Assembly (NCBI GenBank): GCA_963823735.1
Contig: CAWGMO010000002.1
Span: 2,542,001 to 2,606,000, forward strand
Length of the DNA: 64,000 nt
Source: Actinoallomurus sp963823735
GTDB taxonomy: Bacteria; Actinomycetota; Actinomycetes; Streptosporangiales; Streptosporangiaceae
Direction of reading: 5' to 3'
Shown: piece after piece, positions 1 to 7,957 of the stretch
Layout of the letters: the number at the start of each line of letters is the position of its first letter
How positions within the stretch are numbered: position 1 is the first letter of the stretch
Notes under the pieces: generated by a model
What the model was told of the DNA's origin: nothing
Database searches by the model: none
The model's input: the letters and a program-made list of their open reading frames with translations, nothing else
Position numbers and translations under genes: made by a program

Positions 1-110
1 TCTACGCCGGAGACGGGCTCGGCAGGAACGAGGCGCGGCTGAACTTCGCCGGCAGCTCGGACGAGCAGATCGTCACCGCGGTCGAACGCCTGGCCGGAGC
101 CCTGGCGTAG
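1..110 (+). CDS. C-terminal end of a PLP-dependent aminotransferase (partial)
   Basis: The gene enters from the left edge; the third forward frame is open and ends at TAG 108-110. The last 35 residues contain an R-N-E-A-R-L-N-F-A stretch followed by an amphipathic helix (D-E-Q-I-V-T-A-V-E-R-L). This resembles the end of class I/II (fold type I) aminotransferases and MocR-like proteins, where the arginine and R-L-N-F segment line the substrate carboxylate pocket. The lysine-bearing core lies outside the window, so the substrate cannot be named. It runs convergently into the sigma-factor gene, with 3 bp between the stops. Confidence 0.5.
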   Translation, partial: YAGDGLGRNEARLNFAGSSDEQIVTAVERLAGALA

Positions 111-113
111 GCC

Positions 114-983
114 TTACGTCCAGGGGCCGAGTTTCTCCGGGTTGAGCACCGCCCAGATGTGGGTGATGCGATCGTCGGCGATGCCGAAGGCCAGCACCGC
201 CACGGTCCTGTCGCCCTGGCGGCTCACCAGGCCAGGGCGGCCGTTGACGGTGCACTCCACGAGCGTCAGGCCCTCGGACCGGACGGCGAGGTCGACGCAC
301 GCGGCGGCGATCAGCTCGCCGCCGCGTACCGGCTGGAGGAGGGCGCCGACCACTCCGCCGCCGTCGGCGGTCGACGTGGCGTCGGGGTCGAGCAGGCCGA
401 TGAGGGCCTTGATGTCCTTCGCCTGCCAGGCCTGCTTGAAGTCGCCGACGAGGGCGGCCTGGCGGGCCTTCGGCGGGGAGTCCGGGATGCGCCGGCGGGC
501 CGAGGAGGCGAGCTGGCGGCAGGCCGCCGGCGTACGGCCGACGACGTCGGCGACCTCGGCGAAGGAGTAGCGGAAGACGTCGTGCAGGATGAACGCCACG
601 CGCTCGGCCGGCGTCATCGACTCCAGCACGACGAGGAAGGCCATGTCGATCGACTCGTCGAGGGTGACCCGGTCGGCCGGGTCCAGCGGCCGTCCGGTGG
701 CCCACTCCGCCGGGTCGGGCAGCGGCTCGGGGATCCATTCGCCGACGTAGGTCTCCCGCCGTACCCGCGCCGAGCCGAGCACGTTGAGGCAGATACGGCC
801 GGCCACCTTGGTCAGCCAGGCGCCGGGCGAGGCGATGGCGTCCTGTTCCTCCGGCGACATGGCGTACCAGCGCGCGTACGTCTCCTGGACGGCGTCCTCG
901 GCGTCGGCCAGGGAACCGAGAAGCCGGTACGCGACATTGATCAGCTGCCGCCGCTCGCCCATGACCGGGTCGTCTGCCCCCAC
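114..983 (-). CDS. ECF41-family RNA polymerase sigma factor with SnoaL-like C-terminal domain (SigJ type)
   Basis: The 289-aa product has sigma-70 region 2 (about residues 10-75, L-I-N-V-A-Y-R-L-L-G-S then D-A-E-D-A-V-Q-E-T), region 4 (about 120-175, M-T-P-A-E-R-V-A-F-I-L-H-D-V-F) and a SnoaL/NTF2-like C-terminal extension of about 100 residues. The extension ends in N-P-E-K-L. That architecture defines ECF41, in which the extension, rather than a separate anti-sigma factor, modulates activity. The first codon at 983 is GTG; an ATG at 962 is an alternative. ECF41 genes usually neighbour a carboxymuconolactone decarboxylase, oxidoreductase or epimerase; here the divergent neighbour is a LUD protein. 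A second ECF41 with the canonical neighbours lies at 31767. Confidence 0.9.
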   Translation of the reverse strand: MGADDPVMGERRQLINVAYRLLGSLADAEDAVQETYARWYAMSPEEQDAIASPGAWLTKVAGRICLNVLGSARVRRETYVGEWIPEPLPDPAEWATGRPLDPADRVTLDESIDMAFLVVLESMTPAERVAFILHDVFRYSFAEVADVVGRTPAACRQLASSARRRIPDSPPKARQAALVGDFKQAWQAKDIKALIGLLDPDATSTADGGGVVGALLQPVRGGELIAAACVDLAVRSEGLTLVECTVNGRPGLVSRQGDRTVAVLAFGIADDRITHIWAVLNPEKLGPWT

Positions 984-1076
984 CGGCCAGACGATACAGC
1001 GGCGCCCACCTCACATTCCGTGGGGCTGCGTTGTCGAACTCCTGGAACGAACGAACCGACCAGTCCAGGAGACAGT

Positions 1077-1700
1077 GTGACCACCCAGGCAACACCCTTC
1101 ACCGCCCCCGCGTCCGAGGAGCGTCTGGAGCGCGCGGCCGCCGCGCTGAGGGCCGGCAACTTCGCCGTCGAGATCCTCGATGACGCCGCCGCCGCGCGTA
1201 CCCGCGTCAAGGAACTGATCCCCGAGGGCGCCAGTGTGCTCACCGGGGCGAGCGAGACCCTCCGCCTGTCCGGGATCGAGGAGGACATCAACGCCAGCGG
1301 GCGCTACGACGCCATCCGGCCACGCGGCTGGGCCATGGACCGCGCCACCCAGATGGACGAGATCCGGCGGCTGCTCGCCAGCCCCGACGTCATCGTGGGC
1401 AGCGTCGCCGCGCTCACCGAGACCGGCTCCCTCGTGGCCGCCTCGGCCAGCGGAAGCCAGCTCACCGGGTACGCAGGCGGCGCCGCCCAGGCGATCTGGG
1501 TCGTCGGGGCGCAGAAGGTGGTCCCCGACCTGAACACCGCGCTGCGCCGCATCGAGGACCACTGCCTCCCGCTGGAGAGCGAGCGCGTCAGGGAGGTCTA
1601 CGGAGGGCCGAGTGCCGCCAACCGCGTTCTCATCCTCAACGCGGAGTTCTACCCCGGGCGCGGCACCGTTCTCCTGCTCCGTGAGGCCATCGGATTCTGA
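1077..1700 (+). CDS. LUD-domain protein, LutC/YkgG family
   Basis: The 207-aa protein matches the stand-alone LUD (lactate utilisation) domain: a helical N-terminus, then T-G-A-S-E-T-L-R-L-S-G, the V-G-S-V-A-A-L-T-E-T-G-S-L-V motif, and W-V-V-G-A-Q-K-V-V-P-D-L. In LutABC systems the LutC subunit helps oxidise lactate, but many stand-alone LUD proteins have no assigned substrate. No lutA or lutB is adjacent, so a lactate role is not shown. The GTG start is preceded by AGGAG at 1067-1071, which fixes it against longer upstream readings. It is divergent from the ECF41 gene, with a 93-bp shared promoter region. Confidence 0.85.
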   Translation: MTTQATPFTAPASEERLERAAAALRAGNFAVEILDDAAAARTRVKELIPEGASVLTGASETLRLSGIEEDINASGRYDAIRPRGWAMDRATQMDEIRRLLASPDVIVGSVAALTETGSLVAASASGSQLTGYAGGAAQAIWVVGAQKVVPDLNTALRRIEDHCLPLESERVREVYGGPSAANRVLILNAEFYPGRGTVLLLREAIGF

Positions 1701-1815
1701 GGTGGGGAAGGCACCTCTCACCGCATGGTGACTGATGGTCACTCTTTGCTCATGCTTGACTACGCTGCGTACTCATACCGTGCGGGATACCCCCGCACCG
1801 AACCAGAGGAGCCGT

Positions 1816-2103
1816 ATGCGGCGTACTGCGCTGACCCTCGCCGGCCTGGCCACCGTCGGCCTGTGCACGTTCTCCCTCGCCCACTCAGCGGAGGCGTCAC
1901 AGGGAGTCCTGGTCCTCAACGGCACGCCCCACGCCAACCCCAGCGGCTGCATCGAGAGCAAGACCCCGCAGCTGACCATCGGCAACCACACCAACCAGTA
2001 CGCCTTCGTGTTCGCCCAGCCGGGCTGTGCGGGACGCCCGATCGCCGCCGTCCCGCCGGGTGAGACCGGCGCCAGATCCGGGATGAGCGTCCTCATCTCG
2101 TAG
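1816..2103 (+). CDS. Small secreted protein of unknown function
   Basis: This 95-aa protein begins with a twin-arginine-like charged start (M-R-R-T), a hydrophobic segment of about 18 residues and an A-H-S-A-E-A-S cleavage region, so it is probably exported. The mature part is about 68 residues with two cysteines that could form one disulfide. No family was recognised. The ATG at 1816 has AGAGGA six bases upstream and is preferred over an upstream in-frame ATG at 1735, which would place arginine-rich residues before the signal peptide. A perfect hairpin follows the stop. Confidence 0.65.
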   Translation: MRRTALTLAGLATVGLCTFSLAHSAEASQGVLVLNGTPHANPSGCIESKTPQLTIGNHTNQYAFVFAQPGCAGRPIAAVPPGETGARSGMSVLIS

Positions 2104-2112
2104 GCCACACCT

Positions 2113-2148
2113 GGGCGAGGGCGCGCTCGGTCGAGCGCGCCCTCGCCC
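2113..2148 (+). terminator. Strong GC-rich hairpin, probable terminator
   Basis: Arms 2113-2129 and 2132-2148 are perfect 17-base complements around a two-base centre. It begins 9 bp after the stop of the small secreted protein. There is no T tract, as is usual for actinobacterial terminators. Confidence 0.75.
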
Positions 2149-2180
2149 GCGCTCTGCCCCGACCTGTGGAGGTGTTCGCG

Positions 2181-3122
2181 GTGCGCCGTGCCGTGCTGGT
2201 ACCGCTTCTCATCGCGTTGGCGGGGGGCCGGGGCGACACCGGAGGGCCGGGCCAGGTGGCGCCGCCCCTGGAAGGGCCGCGGGCTCCGCTGGCGGTCCGG
2301 GCTCCGCTCAGCGCCGAGGTGCTCCAGGCGATGGCCCGGCGAGGCCTGTCGGCCGAGGCCGCCGTCGCGGACTACTGGACCGCCGGCCGGATGCGGGTGG
2401 CCGGACGTCCCGCCGCCGGGCGGTTCATCGGGCCCGTACCCCCGGTGCCGCGACGGCCTCGGGCGGCGTACGGCGGGATCGCCGGCCGTACGGTGGGCAA
2501 GGTCTTCTTCCGCAACGCCGCGAACGGCCGGGACTACTCGTGTTCCGCCGCGGCCGTCAGGAGCCCGTCCAAGGGCCTGATCAGCACCGCGGGCCACTGC
2601 GTGTACGACGGCCAGGGCACCTGGCAGCAGAACTGGATCTTCGTTCCGTCGTTCGACCGGGGGCGGCGGCCGTACGGGGTCTGGCCCGCGACCTGGCTGG
2701 CCACCTTCAGCGGCTGGGCGGCGGGCAAGGATCCCGCCTCCGACGTGGCGTTCGTGAAGGTGGCCCCCGAGGGCGGCAGGTCCCTGGTCGACGTGGTCGG
2801 CGGCAACGGCATCCGCGTCGGGTTCTCGTCACGTACGCGGCGGCTGACGATCATCGGATACCCCTTCCTGCCGCCGTACCCCGGAGACCGGCAGTACCAA
2901 TGCCAGGGCGTCACCGGGCCGGCCGGGCGCCGCCTGCGCATGGCGTGCCCGCTGACGACCGGCGCCAGCGGAGGCCCGTGGCTGGAGGGGTACGACGCGG
3001 CGACCGGCCAGGGGTACATCGAGGGCGTGACCACGAACACCGACCTGGCCAACACCTCGCTCTGGAGCCCGTACTTCGATGACGGAGTCGGTGCTCTCTA
3101 CCGCTGGGCCGATCGCCTGTAG
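2181..3122 (+). CDS. Secreted trypsin-like (V8/chymotrypsin-fold) serine protease
   Basis: The 313-aa preproprotein has a short hydrophobic N-terminus, a proline-rich region of about 80 residues, and a catalytic domain of about 210 residues. The catalytic triad is readable: His in S-T-A-G-H-C-V-Y, Asp in A-S-D-V-A-F-V-K-V, and Ser in T-T-G-A-S-G-G-P-W. Four cysteines (near C-S-A-A, G-H-C, Y-Q-C, M-A-C-P) suggest two disulfides. The GTG at 2181 lies 8 bases after GGAGG and is preferred over GTG 2166. Its last 25 bp overlap the end of the converging lanthipeptide synthetase gene. Proteases near lanthipeptide loci can be leader peptidases, but this orientation gives no evidence of that role. Confidence 0.85.
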   Translation: MRRAVLVPLLIALAGGRGDTGGPGQVAPPLEGPRAPLAVRAPLSAEVLQAMARRGLSAEAAVADYWTAGRMRVAGRPAAGRFIGPVPPVPRRPRAAYGGIAGRTVGKVFFRNAANGRDYSCSAAAVRSPSKGLISTAGHCVYDGQGTWQQNWIFVPSFDRGRRPYGVWPATWLATFSGWAAGKDPASDVAFVKVAPEGGRSLVDVVGGNGIRVGFSSRTRRLTIIGYPFLPPYPGDRQYQCQGVTGPAGRRLRMACPLTTGASGGPWLEGYDAATGQGYIEGVTTNTDLANTSLWSPYFDDGVGALYRWADRL

Positions 3123-5713
3123 CGCCGCGTCCAGGTCAGCGAAGGCACGGGGTCCAGCCACAGGCGCGGCGAGCCGGGGTCGCCGAGCCTTCGCAGGAAG
3201 GACAGCACGCCGGCCGTACCCGTCGACCAGCTCCCGCTGCTGCCGTGCAGCGAGGTGTCGGGGAACGCCGGGGCGTCGTGGGTGCCACCGGCCCTGGCGA
3301 GGATCAGGTCGGCGACCCGGTGCGCCTGGCCGAGGTGCGCCGGGTCCCCCGTGACCTGGGCGAGGTCCAGGAAGAACTCCCCGATGCCGGCCAGCCCGCA
3401 GCACTGGGTCAGGGCGTACATGCGCGGTGCGAGATCCCGGCAGGCCGCGGCGGCCTCCAGGGCCAGGTCGAGGTGGGCGTCCTCGCCGAGCTCGCTCGCG
3501 GCGCGTACGAGCGCGGCGCCGACGCCGGCGAGCCCCTGGCAGAACGAGGCGTGCATCGGCTTGGCCGACGGGGACCGGGCGGCGTCGATCAGGGGCGGCA
3601 GATGCTGGGCGAGCAGGTCGCATCGTTTGCGCAGAGCGGGCTCGACGGTCTCCTCGTCCGCGGCCGTACGGTAGGCGAGCAGGAAGTGCACGACACCGGC
3701 GAGGCCGTGCGAGAAGCCCACAGTGGTCGACACCTCGGCGCAGTCGGCGTAGTCGGGCGGGACCTCGGTCAGGCCGGCCTCGCCCGCGAGGAGCCTCTCG
3801 GCGCACCCGGCGGCCAGGTCCATGCGTACGGCGTCGCCGGTGAGCCGCCAGAGCAGCAGCTGCCCGGTGCCGATGCCCGCCAGGCCGTTGTGCTGATCGT
3901 CGGAGGTCACGCGGGACAGCAGCGGCCGGGCCATGGGCCGGGCGAGAGCCGTCAGGACCTCGTCGTCCAGCTCGGCGCCGGCCGCGGCGACGAAGACGGC
4001 GATGCCGGTGTCGCCGGTGTAGAACGCGGGGCGGCCACGGCGCAGGGTCCGCATCCCGTGGGTCCAGTACGCCAGCGCCCGTGCCAGGTCGCGAGCGGGC
4101 CCGCCGTGGTGGAGGAGTTCCATGCCCATGCCGGCGCTGCCCCGGTAGAGGTTGACCGGGCTGGGGACGACACCGCCGGACAGCTCCGCGCCGGACATGA
4201 GCCGGGCGGCGTACCGCGAGACCTCGGCGACGCTGTGCTCGACCGCGGCGTTCAACCGGCGCGTACGCTCGCCGGCGGGCGCGACGGACGGCCGGTCCAC
4301 CGCGTGCCCGGAGCGGATGGCGCCGGCCGCCTCCCGCCGTCGCGCGGGGTCGGCGGACAGCAGCCCGAGGATCGTGTCGCTGATCCCGCCGCGCCCGTCC
4401 AGCACCGCCGCCGCGCGCTCGACGTCGTGGTTGTGCGGATCATCGGTGAGCCAGGTCGGCGGCACGCCCGTCGCGGCGTAGAACAGCGTGGCGCCCAGGG
4501 AGTAGTAGTCGGCCTCAACGGTGGCCGGCTCGTCGCGCTCCTGTTCGGGCGGGCTGTAGCCGGGGGTCCAGCCGAAGATCTGCGGGCCTTCTATGTGGCT
4601 GATCTCGAAGTCGACCAGGCGGGGACGGCCCGTGGCGCCGTCGATGATGACGTTGGTCGGGTTGACGTCGCGTACCAGCACCCCGCGCTCGTGCACCTGG
4701 TCGAGGAGTTCGCCCAGCGCGGCGGCCAGCACGGGGAGGCTCCGTCCGTCCGGCGCCGGGTCGGCGGCGTAGAGCCCGTTCTCCGCGACGTCCGCGCCGA
4801 GCGCACGCGCGCCCATGTCGGTGATGGCGAGATACTCGCGGTCGTCGTGCCGGAAGTGGTCGAGCAGCGTGGGGACCCCGTCGAGGCCGTACAGCCGCTC
4901 CAGGATCTGCCGCTCGTTGCGCAGCCGTGCCCGCGAGTCGCGCCCCCGGCGGTCCTCGTTGACGAAGGGCCGCGCCTCCTTGATGATCACCTGGCGGTTC
5001 TCGGCGGTGTCGACGGCACGGTAGACGATGCCCTTGCCGTTACGGGTGAGTGCGCGTTCCACCTCATAGCGCCCGCCGAGCGTGACAGTGGCGGCATTTC
5101 CGGCCTGAGGCTCCCCCGTCCGTACGTTCTGGAAGGGGTCAGGGGTCCACGGAGGCTGCCAGAACGACTCACCCGCCGCGCCCGGCAGGGTGTTGCCCTG
5201 CGGGTCGGTGACGACGAGTTCGAAGTCACCGTCGTCGTTGTCCTCATACACCGGGCGGAAGGGGCCGTACCGGTAGTAGACGGGGGCGTCCGGTGCGACG
5301 CGCCGGTCGCTGTAGACGCGCGGGCCCTCCAGCCCGGCGAGGTCGGCTGCGAGCCGGCGGGCCAGGCCCACCACGTCTCCCTCGTCGGCGTAGACCGTCA
5401 TCGCCTTGCCGATGGAGCCGGGATGGTTGTTGGAGGAGTTGAGGTCGCCCAGCAGCCGGCCGGACCTGATGACCTTGAAGTGGCAGGGGACCGACAGCAG
5501 CGCGGGCAGGCTCCGCCGGAGCGTCTCCAGCAGCGTCGTGGGGCGCGCGGACAGGTGGATCTTCCAGCCCTGGGTCGGGAACCGGAACGCCGGGTCCTCC
5601 ACGACCAGCCACGTGTCGTTCGTGTAGTGCGCGCGAGCGTGCCCGATGACCTGTTCGGCCAGTTCGGCACGTACGGCTTCCTCTTCGGGTCCGTGGGCTG
5701 CGTCAGTGGGCAC
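3098..5713 (-). CDS. lanL: Class IV-like (LanL/venezuelin-type) lanthipeptide synthetase
   Basis: The 871-aa protein has three domains: a phospho-Ser/Thr lyase-like N-terminus (about 1-195), a Ser/Thr kinase domain (about 215-470) and a LanC-like cyclase (about 490-871). The kinase shows Lys 245 (V-I-I-K-E), catalytic-loop V-R-D-V-N-P-T-N (Asp 349, Asn 354) and V-D-F-E (Asp 368). The cyclase carries zinc-site motifs S-F-C-Q-G (Cys 725) and Q-C-C-G (Cys 771, Cys 772). Class III LanKC cyclases lack these ligands and class IV LanL enzymes have them, so I favour class IV. The usual C-H-G histidine is replaced by cysteine. GTG 5713 follows GGGAAGG; an ATG at 5785 would sit inside the upstream hairpin and is less likely. 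Confidence 0.85.
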   Translation of the reverse strand: MPTDAAHGPEEEAVRAELAEQVIGHARAHYTNDTWLVVEDPAFRFPTQGWKIHLSARPTTLLETLRRSLPALLSVPCHFKVIRSGRLLGDLNSSNNHPGSIGKAMTVYADEGDVVGLARRLAADLAGLEGPRVYSDRRVAPDAPVYYRYGPFRPVYEDNDDGDFELVVTDPQGNTLPGAAGESFWQPPWTPDPFQNVRTGEPQAGNAATVTLGGRYEVERALTRNGKGIVYRAVDTAENRQVIIKEARPFVNEDRRGRDSRARLRNERQILERLYGLDGVPTLLDHFRHDDREYLAITDMGARALGADVAENGLYAADPAPDGRSLPVLAAALGELLDQVHERGVLVRDVNPTNVIIDGATGRPRLVDFEISHIEGPQIFGWTPGYSPPEQERDEPATVEADYYSLGATLFYAATGVPPTWLTDDPHNHDVERAAAVLDGRGGISDTILGLLSADPARRREAAGAIRSGHAVDRPSVAPAGERTRRLNAAVEHSVAEVSRYAARLMSGAELSGGVVPSPVNLYRGSAGMGMELLHHGGPARDLARALAYWTHGMRTLRRGRPAFYTGDTGIAVFVAAAGAELDDEVLTALARPMARPLLSRVTSDDQHNGLAGIGTGQLLLWRLTGDAVRMDLAAGCAERLLAGEAGLTEVPPDYADCAEVSTTVGFSHGLAGVVHFLLAYRTAADEETVEPALRKRCDLLAQHLPPLIDAARSPSAKPMHASFCQGLAGVGAALVRAASELGEDAHLDLALEAAAACRDLAPRMYALTQCCGLAGIGEFFLDLAQVTGDPAHLGQAHRVADLILARAGGTHDAPAFPDTSLHGSSGSWSTGTAGVLSFLRRLGDPGSPRLWLDPVPSLTWTRRYRRSAQR

Positions 5714-5773
5714 GTTGGCCGGCCTTCCCGCTCGATCTCCACGCCGGTCCGTACGGCCGGCCCTTTCAAAGGT

Positions 5774-5805
5774 CCGAGGGGCCATCGCGCTCGATGGCCC
5801 CTCGG
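5774..5805 (-). terminator. Intercistronic hairpin between lantibiotic precursor and synthetase genes
   Basis: Bases 5774-5787 and 5792-5805 are perfect 14-base complements around a 4-base loop. On the minus strand it sits 60 bp after the precursor stop and 60 bp before the synthetase GTG. Such a hairpin would let the short precursor transcript predominate, with partial read-through into the synthetase, and could protect the precursor mRNA 3' end. Confidence 0.8.
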
Positions 5806-5865
5806 ATGCCCAGCGGGTCAGGCGTTCAGAACGCGCTCGCCGTGGGCGTCAGCGTGATCGCCTTG

Positions 5866-6021
5866 TCAGGCCTGGGTGCTGAAGTCGTCGCACAGCCGGG
5901 TCATGCCCCAGTGGCACACCGTGCAGCTGCCGGCCTGGAACGGAGGTGCCTCCGAGGGGACGGCGGTCAGGGACTCCAGCTCGATCACACCAGCGTCACG
6001 CGGTTCGGTCAGAGTGAGCAC
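5866..6021 (-). CDS. lanA: Lanthipeptide precursor, venezuelin-like (class IV)
   Basis: The gene encodes a 51-residue peptide starting at GTG 6021, which has a strong AGGAGGAGAA ribosome site just upstream. The leader contains V-I-E-L-E-S-L-T-A-V-P-S-E followed by A-P-P-F-Q-A-G. This matches the general plan of class IV leaders as I remember VenA (I-E-L-L...L-x-A-L-P-E-T, then A-P-F-A). The probable core starts near Ser 32 and reads S-C-T-V-C-H-W-G-M-T-R-L-C-D-D-F-S-T-Q-A. It has three Cys (33, 36, 44) and five Ser/Thr, so up to three thioether rings are possible; Thr 41-Cys 44 is an obvious pair. The leader/core border is inferred. It is transcribed toward the synthetase and divergently from the exporter genes. 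Confidence 0.85.
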   Translation of the reverse strand: MLTLTEPRDAGVIELESLTAVPSEAPPFQAGSCTVCHWGMTRLCDDFSTQA

Positions 6022-6112
6022 GTTTCTCCTCCTGATTACTCTGGGTGATTGACTACATACGTAGAGTAACATTTGAGCGATGAATGTCCACCCCCTGTCA
6101 CGAACTGGTAAA

Positions 6113-6129
6113 CGGCCGATCATCGGCCG
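6113..6129. promoter_or_regulatory. 17-bp perfect palindrome upstream of exporter genes
   Basis: CGGCCGAT and ATCGGCCG flank a central C, 21 bp before the exporter ATG and about 90 bp from the precursor start. A second small dyad, CTAC..AC-GTAG, lies at 6053-6064 near the putative lanA promoter. Either could bind a locus regulator; none is encoded in the cluster. Confidence 0.45.
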
Positions 6130-6150
6130 GCTGAGCGAAAGGGAGACTCG

Positions 6151-7128
6151 ATGGCCGCACACCCCCGCCGGTCCGTCCTCGACGCCGAGGTGACGTCGGC
6201 GCCGGTCATCCAGGCCCGTGACCTGGCCAAGTCCTATCCGGAAGGGCCGGCCGTACGCGGCATCGACCTGACCGTACGCGCGGGTGAGACCTTCGGATTC
6301 CTCGGCCCCAACGGCGCCGGGAAGACCACGACGATCGCGATGCTGTGCACGCTGCTGCCGCCGTCCACCGGTCAGGCCCAGGTCGCCGGGCACGACGTGG
6401 CCGCCGCCCCGCGCCAGGTGCGGCGCCACATCGGGCTCGTCTTCCAGGACACCACCCTCGACCAGGGGCTCACCGCCTGGGAGAACCTCCGCTTCCACGC
6501 CCGTCTCCACGGCGTCCCTTCGGGCGACGCCCAGACGCGCGCGCGTGACCTGCTGGAACTCGCCGGCCTCAGCCGGCGGCGCGACTCGCTCGTCGGGACC
6601 TTCTCCGGCGGCATGAAACGCCGCCTGGAGATCGTGCGCGCCCTGATGCACCGGCCGCGCGTGCTGTTCCTGGACGAGCCGACCATCGGGCTGGACCCGC
6701 AGACCCGCGCCCAGATCTGGGACCACCTGCACGAGCTACGGCGCCGGGAGAACGTCACGCTCTTCCTGACGACGCACTACCTCGACGAGGCCGAGCACTG
6801 CGACCGCATCGCCATCATCGACGACGGCCAGATCATCGCCTCGGGAACACCCGCCGAGCTCAAGACCGTCATCGGCGCCGACCGCGTCGAACTCCGCACC
6901 GGCGACGACCTCGCCGCGACCGTACAGCTCCGCGACCGGTTCGGCCTCCAGGCCACCGCGGGCCGCGACTCGCTGACCGTACGCGTCGACGACGGCGCCG
7001 CCTTCGTGCCACGCATGTGCGCCGCCCTCACCGTCGCCGTCCACTCCGTCACCGTCGAACGCCCCAGCCTCGACGACGTGTTCTTCCACTACACCGGCCG
7101 CACCATCCGCGAAACCGAGGCCACATGA
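6151..7128 (+). CDS. ABC transporter ATP-binding protein (DrrA type), probable lanthipeptide exporter LanT
   Basis: The 325-aa protein has Walker A G-P-N-G-A-G-K-T-T (52-60), the signature F-S-G-G-M-K-R-R-L-E, Walker B V-L-F-L-D-E-P with T-I-G-L-D-P, and the H-loop T-T-H-Y-L. A C-terminal extension of about 80 residues is typical of DrrA-like antibiotic exporters. It overlaps the permease gene by 4 bp (ATGA). Class IV clusters such as venezuelin carry a separate ATPase and permease (LanT and LanH), so export of the lanA product is the likely role; self-protection is possible too. It is divergent from lanA across a 129-bp region. Confidence 0.85.
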   Translation: MAAHPRRSVLDAEVTSAPVIQARDLAKSYPEGPAVRGIDLTVRAGETFGFLGPNGAGKTTTIAMLCTLLPPSTGQAQVAGHDVAAAPRQVRRHIGLVFQDTTLDQGLTAWENLRFHARLHGVPSGDAQTRARDLLELAGLSRRRDSLVGTFSGGMKRRLEIVRALMHRPRVLFLDEPTIGLDPQTRAQIWDHLHELRRRENVTLFLTTHYLDEAEHCDRIAIIDDGQIIASGTPAELKTVIGADRVELRTGDDLAATVQLRDRFGLQATAGRDSLTVRVDDGAAFVPRMCAALTVAVHSVTVERPSLDDVFFHYTGRTIRETEAT

Positions 7129-7952
7129 ACGCCGTCACCCGGCGCCACACCGGCGAACTCGCCGCCCTGCTGGTGATCTGGCAACGCGACATGCTCCACT
7201 ACCGCCGCGACCGCCTGAAGATTCTGATCACACTGCTCCAGCCGGTGATGACCCTCACGGTGCTGGGCGCGGGCCTGGCCGCCCTGCTGCCCGCCACCCC
7301 GGGAGGCGCCGACTACCGGACCTTCCTGTTCCCGGGCATGCTGATGATGACGGTCCAGGCCCCGGCCATCTCCGCAGGCGTCGCCTTGGTGACGGACCGC
7401 CAGTCGGGCTTCCTCCGCGAAATCGTCATGGCCCCGGTACGCCCGCAGACCGTCCTGGTCGGCCGGTGCCTGGGAGGCGCCAGCATCGCCACGTGCCAGG
7501 GCGCGCTGCTCCTGCCATTGGCGGGAATCGCGAGACTGCCGTACGACCCGGTGATGCTGGCACTTTTGTTAGGGGAACTGGTGGTCATCGCCTTCATGAT
7601 GACCGCCCTCGGAATACTCCTCGCCGTAACGATCACCCGCACCGAGTCGTTCTATGCCGTGCTGAGCATCATCACGATGCCGCTGATCTTCCTGTCGGGG
7701 GCGATGTTCCCGGTGAACGCGTTGCCGGACTGGCTGTTCGCGGCGGTCCTGGCCAACCCGGTGAGCTACGCGGTCGACGCCCTCCGCCGCACGGTCATCA
7801 CCCACCTACCGGGCCCCGCCCCGGCGGCGCTGTTCGACGGGCCGCACTGGGGCGGGTGGCATCCACCAGTGACACTCGAACTGGCCTGCATCACCCTGAC
7901 GGGCGCCGCGATGCTCGCCTGGGCCAGCCGCCACTTCCGCCGCAACCCGTGA
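7125..7952 (+). CDS. ABC-2 type permease (DrrB type), probable lanthipeptide exporter LanH
   Basis: The 275-aa protein has about six hydrophobic segments and the ABC-2 pattern: a cytoplasmic N-terminus (L-L-V-I-W-Q-R-D), a central A-P-V-R-P-Q-T-V-L-V-G-R segment, and L-I-F-L-S-G-A-M-F-P-V before A-N-P-V-S-Y-A-V-D-A-L-R. That last block is characteristic of DrrB-like exporters. The ATG overlaps the ATPase stop (ATGA), so the two are translationally coupled and must form one complex. Confidence 0.85.
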   Translation: MNAVTRRHTGELAALLVIWQRDMLHYRRDRLKILITLLQPVMTLTVLGAGLAALLPATPGGADYRTFLFPGMLMMTVQAPAISAGVALVTDRQSGFLREIVMAPVRPQTVLVGRCLGGASIATCQGALLLPLAGIARLPYDPVMLALLLGELVVIAFMMTALGILLAVTITRTESFYAVLSIITMPLIFLSGAMFPVNALPDWLFAAVLANPVSYAVDALRRTVITHLPGPAPAALFDGPHWGGWHPPVTLELACITLTGAAMLAWASRHFRRNP

Positions 7953-7957
7953 CCTGC

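Noticed and set aside
159..1076. Possible N-terminal extension of the LUD protein
   Set aside because: The frame is open but antisense to the ECF41 gene and has no motifs; AGGAG directly before GTG 1077 sets the start.
2181..3122. Dedicated leader peptidase for the lanthipeptide locus
   Set aside because: The protease is secreted and trypsin-like but lies convergent and outside the operon, with its own promoter and no specific link.
3245..5857. An 870-codon open frame antisense to the class IV synthetase gene
   Set aside because: Its protein is low-complexity (Gly, Arg, Ala, Val, Asp rich) without family motifs, a usual GC-rich shadow of the real gene on the other strand.
5818..5865. Short GC3-rich frame after the lanA stop reading A-I-T-L-T-P-T-A-S-A-F, possibly a second core peptide
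   Set aside because: It has no start codon; the frame runs back only to a TGA within lanA. Reaching it would need a frameshift near the lanA end, for which there is no support.
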